DNA of 64,000 bases, taken from contig JAEUHM010000044.1 of assembly GCA_016795485.1 (NCBI GenBank), positions 273,066 through 337,065 of the forward strand, in the 5' to 3' direction. Under the pieces are notes generated by a model. It had not been told where the DNA came from, made no database searches, and saw only the letters and a list, made by a program, of their open reading frames with translations. The stretch is from Verrucomicrobiaceae bacterium (GTDB lineage Bacteria; Verrucomicrobiota; Verrucomicrobiia; Verrucomicrobiales; Verrucomicrobiaceae). Made by a program: the position numbers and the translations under genes. Below, in pieces: positions 62,101 through 64,000 of the stretch. Position 1 is the stretch's first letter, and each line of letters opens with the position of its first letter.

Positions 62101-63720
62101 AAATGTGTAATCGAGTTCTGATAAGACATCCGGGTCTTGCGAGATTGACCCCACACCGGTGTGGGCCCAGATGACGACCTCTCCAGGAGGAATTGTCTCG
62201 ATCGAAGTTGAGTTTTTCCACCTCGTAGCACCGGTTAAACTGCTTACCTCCTGCCACCAATTGACAATCTTGAGCAACGCCTGAACTCGCGTCGACTCTT
62301 CTTCGATCCCAGTGTATCGAGATGAAGAAAGGCTGAGGCTTTTTTCCTGGGACTCCGAACCCTCGACGATAGCCCATTCCTCAGCTACCAAGCTACAAAT
62401 AATAGTGCCAAGCTCCGTAGGATCGGATTCTGCATAGTGAATCTGGATGGTCTCTGATGCATTCCCAATAGTACGGGTCGATTGAAATCTGCCATCATTG
62501 TCGGTGACCAAGACCTCCTCAGCGATCTCCACACCGTTTGGACCCATAAACTTGGCAACAACTGTAGCGTTCCGCACTACGTCTGTGCTGCTGGTCGATG
62601 GCTCAGGCTCTGAGTCACCCACCTGCACATAGTCGGTGGACGTGAGATAAAGGTAGCCGCCGTAGGGCACCTCGGCGCCTGGTAATAGATCCTCTCCTCC
62701 GCCGTCTACGGTGACATGATACCAGTACTCTGTGTGATAGTGGGTGTCTGGTGGAGGCTCATCCGGTGGATAAAGCTGAATCGTAGCTTCGGCGGTTCCG
62801 GCAGTCTCTGGGTCGGTTACCAAAACTCGATAGGTGCTGGGTAGTGCTCCAGATAACAGAACTGAATCAGCGGTGCCTTCGCTTCCCGTGTATGGTGTAT
62901 AGGCTTGGACTTGGCCATCTCCTGAGTCAACTTGCCATACGATCAAAGCATTATGCAGCCTGGACGTTTGTTCATTGTTGATGCGCGTGTTTCCTCGGTC
63001 GCTTAACTCAACGTCCCATGATTCCTTTTCCACAACTACAGTAACAGGAAAAAGGGAGCCGAAAGGCTGATTATCTGGAGATGCTTCACCGTAGTCTAGA
63101 TAGACCCGCAGAATGCTTTGAGGCTCAGATACTGTCCACGTCTCTGGTGCCATTGGGGATACAGCCCGAGTGGTGGTAGCGTTCGGCAAACCCGAAATGG
63201 GGTCCATACTCGTCACTACAATCTCAAAGGGGTCGTTTCCCACATTCAACCAAGTAGATGCCGATCCGTTTGGGTCTGTTTGAAGGTTCGGAGTCTGAAC
63301 AGAACTATCGGCAGAGGCTGCGAGTTGCAGATTGATTCCGCTAGCTGCCATGTCGGGCAAATCGACGTTGTAAGGTTCTCCAGTGGACTCGCTTTGCCAG
63401 ACTTCCCATCGCCTATATTTTGCAGCTACGTTTACTTCAATCGACTGTCCGCTAGTCAATGTATCGAGATTGGTGTTGGACGACAACTCCAATTCCAGCA
63501 CCGTTACTGGTCCAAGATAAGTGTCAGCCGCTTGCAGGACCCCACTAGGAATTGGTGACCAAACCAGGGCTGCGATAACATAGCCATGCAACCACCAAGC
63601 ATGACGAGTAAAACGGCGGAGAGCTGGAAGAAGGGAGCGGGGAGGAAGTGCTCTAGCAACGCACTCATTTGGATCGGCAGAAACCTGCGGATCAAGCGGC
63701 GGAACATCAAGTTGGTTCAT
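53152..63720 (-). CDS. Giant RHS/YD-repeat polymorphic toxin with C-terminal ADP-ribosyltransferase-like domain (module 1)
   Basis: 3522 residues. The N-terminus has a long basic leader and a hydrophobic stretch with possible cleavage after VLQA (about 46-65). Beta-sandwich/Ig-like modules follow. Residues about 822-866 hold thrombospondin-3-like calcium loops (DEDSDS, DTDGDGELD). YD repeats of the RHS cage run from about 1770 to 3270, closing with RDPAGFVDGPN and FDPLGL. Next comes a charged coiled coil (DELIQDGKDADEDQADRDE). The last 109 residues show R3416 (VYRGL), S-T-S at 3453-3455 (QWISTSKD) and E3506 (DQEVLI): the R-S-E triad of an ADP-ribosyltransferase. It probably acts in competing or host cells after export via Sec; no type VI genes are nearby. 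Confidence 0.88.
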   Translation of the reverse strand: MNQLDVPPLDPQVSADPNECVARALPPRSLLPALRRFTRHAWWLHGYVIAALVWSPIPSGVLQAADTYLGPVTVLELELSSNTNLDTLTSGQSIEVNVAAKYRRWEVWQSESTGEPYNVDLPDMAASGINLQLAASADSSVQTPNLQTDPNGSASTWLNVGNDPFEIVVTSMDPISGLPNATTTRAVSPMAPETWTVSEPQSILRVYLDYGEASPDNQPFGSLFPVTVVVEKESWDVELSDRGNTRINNEQTSRLHNALIVWQVDSGDGQVQAYTPYTGSEGTADSVLLSGALPSTYRVLVTDPETAGTAEATIQLYPPDEPPPDTHYHTEYWYHVTVDGGGEDLLPGAEVPYGGYLYLTSTDYVQVGDSEPEPSTSSTDVVRNATVVAKFMGPNGVEIAEEVLVTDNDGRFQSTRTIGNASETIQIHYAESDPTELGTIICSLVAEEWAIVEGSESQEKSLSLSSSRYTGIEEESTRVQALLKIVNWWQEVSSLTGATRWKNSTSIETIPPGEVVIWAHTGVGSISQDPDVLSELDYTFAQGSAVVSATYSPSSGEVSEELTGQLSLVGQQSPWIYDPTVYSSNELLIESIEGDGATWNRVVRGTFRRKSWKIRKLRANPSVTEAYSDSSSPIDGMVTIQVRLPNTTYDAPVTVWTDSEGAFVYDYAAIYSGMHQITASATFSGADSSTSAGFNTALQHAAYYVRTDKELVLSMRERYPGEKASLVLSARTKDVEVWRENGVDYTVPTEAYSPAIGALVTYSLAPNTGIFRSGNNPTTTVVEPTGEAICDNATHDAVSITAHVEWAGRFKSIVHNTVSTSGLYDEDSDSVLNSAELTLGTNPWRADTDGDGELDAVEVANGTNPTVATSNSHKLLSGSQSGVSPQLPSRLGFVDGVNQISPSLPMRLLTTSGSPGGDTEYSTSPTSGAESINVVAVALSGVDMSYSSSFSESNGSYGPIGYWRHRSHLRSSMPHTRDINLGPGKVMDWSLRYPHIQVDNYYDDVWAYTESQMINGFRPGVSADFDFAGQLNNALFSPHPLLYSKVLSKRRLINGTDWRDGDEVARWNSMVHRSDVSGYPDAPIPAWVDAFHKYYECQIALECAGNSEAVASLPYSAKVELEVVTSARSATGKPLVEIPPRRIDTIYLSLDKGSKIGPSFRVVGARSPLAPLATSDESPSFNEILTTVTIFNFEITPDYSRTGESDPPILSDITGSAYRKLSLSGIPLPDNPPQTTPESDAEREQVYVDAFDSTLNYRISDIYEGCHASTMPLDVTRVATETTWTPTTDAPLSSKITLPFGPAWSTGISSYVAINVNDDTTQTVEVHDDQGRTQQFLIGANEFVAVPFSSTDAKDYMNTLEIKGEKLVYKKKFGTKLTFSRESLYHQVETSKVFVGATYHVDVIPSTGVFQTSLVPGLPLAAWDSLNSGLVASVGNYQVQYGSNGQLVLANGPTRYLVNNIAPSNYRLTKPTTRLSRASMVRDPLRIRNHLPFPRHKLGTGIQSSEVLRYPVQLQSEISRSGPPVVSQPLEYDFIAGFHDSHYRVGGLAASFQSFKSAGKMQLAFRHGIVNALTGISRNRLVVRSGILDPGAWKDGFLAGASMLGGSIASNLPSLSSINLPSSHGFVATGKETALVLAEKGEIAFSSFSSPLFEEAMFLGSFLAHQSESSRVNQSDFTPNGRNGHQARYYAPELEEFDPANTSQEFDQYALNEFDESVEIATYHGWGEGATWDPNPPVLDGLLSNSVLKRRSHFHRLETVEDKWGNKLSYFYAEGNESLIPDEITDGKRGQKLEITHNGKTISMITGPNDRKTKYTYLDVAINLLPISLLHKVEFPDGSFVKYGYDHDVSTKLDTGNSSHHINLGSIANPRGELWTIEYEQREQSDFPATRFEDGGLPRKVISATHPNGSVAEFESSYSVDRISDNLIVAKSATTVTDVDGTMRTYVYGGANFTSIPKGQIDHTAVDVTSTENYLLFNQLQIVSGPGLVETFEFDPQAGMALKSATDLAGNTTRYEYSETSPLYDDDDTDGTIHRNSFKVAAPIDLFKYYNDPTAKINALGERTEYTYDAETRVMNEVRIFNGVSDADPITPPPQLVQRTTYDIATGNNQKGLRTSEKVYDYRTNTSGALVSETLFGYADTTFPAFMTSKTVKRHAGDPDWAVDLTTTYEPDTKGRVKKEIAANGATTEYTYDEAGNKTQVEDARGVKTKFDYDARGRLTDTTFALGTPAEAKSSTVYDRAGRAIVTVNEANVATFFTYDAMGRVASSTVDLNGNGVPDGRDTDIVTTTTYNAYGQPLTVTDPRGFVTVNEYDGLGRLCRTVAAAGTARAAETEYFYEQPNPEEPDASAYWGGSIFDTSTFKPNRVIDPRGYQTLNVYDKLGRVVETSRMYDVHVVPGEGDGEDTVDEKWATTSTTYDRFGNVATVTDPLGHVTTTVYDTQGRLEKTIFPDETPADLADNPTATAEYTSTGLNWRVTDEMGRQTETEYDALGRPVKVKAPPVVLADRSQVRPEVETQYDLTGNPTHVWDPLDRLTVTEYDVRNRPWKVTAPEVYDALSGAMAHPVTTTYYDLAGRVVRVVGPTGATTDTRYDHAGRVTEVHGAPVPTFTDAVPGAASVLTAVSPVTYTTYDQGGNILTVTDPEGRVTTNTFDELGRMTTTTDHSAFVTAFGYDLAGNRTSVTDALGNITTFTFDGLNRLLKEQPPGAAVATQHVYNALVEEKTLKADGWTLDYAYDARSRLKTTTASRDGLAAADRPVTTRDYDLVGNLLSVTESGARSFLSVSYAYDNHNRILEERHGTNAESPLTSSYTYDLAGNRDTVIYPGGSGVFTAYDALNRATSVAQMTLTAGNTWQPQRTSTWEYDLAGKVLHHNQGLNSRVSSQWDAQGRLFSRVIQGKYLGNVQVEGRSVPEYAVLGIQRYIYDKTGNLRWMSERYTGQSAARTVTLAYDASLRLDTETIAEADGGSQLSDYNYDAVGNRTTYTKTVNGGTPTVSTYTHNAWNQLEQFTRTGSDAATVSYEYDDGGNRKKRTKDGQVDNYTWDHLGRLKSVAHAATSKTYGYEYDYRSRRVSRLEGGELTLCGYSGGTSVVELKRPGTTTATLPGTTEDTFKLSKTFIRGSDMGGGVGGLIYSLKQTASGSSQPQVTLGTGANGAVMGTWASLTNSHVVAPRYNHYNGRGDVAAQVDDAGALSWTGSYEAYGTRTKETGTNDDRQRANTKEEDPTGLLNEGMRYRDLDTGTWLSRDPAGFVDGPNLYAYVRQNPWSKFDPLGLETKDQLDKDIKKETENRDELIQDGKDADEDQADRDETERGVNEHNQNIDELENRKEDIDDVTNHHNSSVDELKALGIKSAKEEWNQKWDPDKVDDSTPDFKKAMEARDGDRFWGKVMTGGLAVIGGTLGGPKGVPSEGPFVYRGLKKGEDPTKGLNARSPGAGNSELQHVAGKRDSQWISTSKDPATASQKYNQDGAGVVKIDLGKVKSDVSDISGGIPKGGRFSNYAKKDQEVLIKDHVPPEAIEQIK
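53905..55022. repeat. RHS core DNA, copy in the giant gene
   Basis: Source-like partner of the module 3 duplication at 49843-50963. Covers the last YD repeats and the RHS-associated core up to the toxin junction. Confidence 0.9.
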
Positions 63721-63834
63721 GGCGTGCGCGGAAGTAGAAAATACTAGACAGTGACAGGAACGGGTTCGCCGTGATGTCTCCTAAAGCGCGTGACGCCCGA
63801 GCAGAAAAAAGGCGGTGACCCTACGAGGAAATGA

Positions 63835-63865
63835 AAAAATAGGTGAAATGTCGATACCTATTTTT
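63835..63865. terminator. Bidirectional terminator-like hairpin upstream of the giant rhs gene
   Basis: AAAAATAGGT (63835-63844) pairs with ACCTATTTTT (63856-63865): a 10-bp perfect stem, 11-base loop, with an A-run and a T-run on the two sides, so it can terminate on both strands. It lies about 115 bases before the rhs start. It may end an unseen gene on the right, or act as an attenuator in the rhs leader. Confidence 0.6.
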
Positions 63866-63918
63866 GTAATGGTCAATTTTTCGCTCTTAATCCCGACGTA
63901 GTCGGCATTTGGCGGGGT

Positions 63919-63940
63919 ATCTCAGTGCTAGCACCGAGAT
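63919..63940. promoter_or_regulatory. Imperfect hairpin in the rhs upstream region
   Basis: ATCTC-A-GTGCTAGCAC-C-GAGAT is a dyad with one A/C mismatch; its centre GTGCTAGCAC is self-complementary. It could be an operator or part of a mobile-element end, since the terminal motif lies 24 bases further right. Confidence 0.3.
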
Positions 63941-63963
63941 TTCAGAGGACCTGAATCTCCTCA

Positions 63964-63982
63964 GTCAGGTGTTTTCTGTAGC
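63964..63982 (+). repeat. Solo copy of the transposon terminal motif
   Basis: GTCAGGTGTTTTCTGTAGC matches the RAYT-like element end with one substitution (A for T). It is oriented opposite to the copy at 48335-48354, so the two bracket the whole rhs cluster as an inverted pair. The element, if any, continues beyond the window. Confidence 0.65.
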
Positions 63983-64000
63983 AAACCGATCGTTTCTATA

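Noticed and set aside
1..64000. tRNA, rRNA or riboswitch genes
   Set aside because: No convincing tRNA arms, rRNA stretches or conserved riboswitch cores were noticed while reading; a covariance-model scan would be needed to exclude small RNAs.

Overview
The window looks like a chromosomal segment of a Verrucomicrobiota bacterium, probably of the Verrucomicrobiaceae type (Prosthecobacter/Verrucomicrobium-like). The evidence is the gene content: four secreted sulfatases, two DUF4838 proteins, two PVC-type membrane-bound dehydrogenase/cytochrome c proteins (one fused to DUF1080), a PEP-CTERM protein with autotransporter-type beta-strand repeats, an orphan pseudopilin, giant RHS proteins and RAYT/REP repeats. 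The taxonomic call is an inference from family content; no rRNA gene is present.

Layout. 0-4 kb: end of a phosphodiester glycosidase gene, dihydrolipoyl dehydrogenase, a DNA methyltransferase and a secreted alpha/beta hydrolase. 4-8 kb: accessory DNA with a PIN-domain toxin/antitoxin pair, a Fic protein, and a REP-associated tyrosine transposase flanked by palindromic REP-like units; two copies of a roughly 0.4 kb repeat in direct orientation bracket the Fic and transposase genes. 8-9 kb: two small membrane proteins. 9-15 kb: two tandem secreted DUF4838/CBM9-like proteins. 15-36 kb: a polysaccharide and sulfoester breakdown region with a cyclase, DUF1080/cytochrome fusion, class C serine hydrolase, GH25-like lipoprotein, PhyH oxygenase, two sulfatase pairs in separate minus-strand operons, a PEP-CTERM surface protein, a putative alpha-toroid protein and a second cytochrome c dehydrogenase-like protein. 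35-45.4 kb: housekeeping genes (threonine aldolase, thrS, dus-hisF, thiolase-fadJ type beta-oxidation operon) with an orphan pseudopilin.

45.4-64 kb is a mobile and conflict region. An IS66-type fragment and a RAYT-like transposase with a 493 bp tandem duplication are followed, reading leftwards on the minus strand from 63.7 kb, by a 10.6 kb rhs gene and five more tightly packed genes. I read this as three consecutive toxin-immunity modules: a 3522-residue RHS protein ending in a probable ADP-ribosyltransferase plus a 102-residue partner; a short RHS-core-headed protein with a DddA/SCP1.201-like deaminase motif (HAE...PCPGHC) ending in KDEL, plus a 218-residue partner; and a 680-residue RHS protein with an unrecognised C-terminus plus a 189-residue partner. 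Toxin and immunity frames overlap by 4, 11 and 4 bases, and gaps between modules are 17 and 10 bases. Each downstream module starts with a short signal-peptide-like segment grafted onto a piece of the RHS core, so these look like re-headed, expressible displaced C-terminal modules rather than silent orphans. A copy of the transposon terminal motif lies beyond each end of the cluster, in opposite orientations. This array is the most interesting object in the window.
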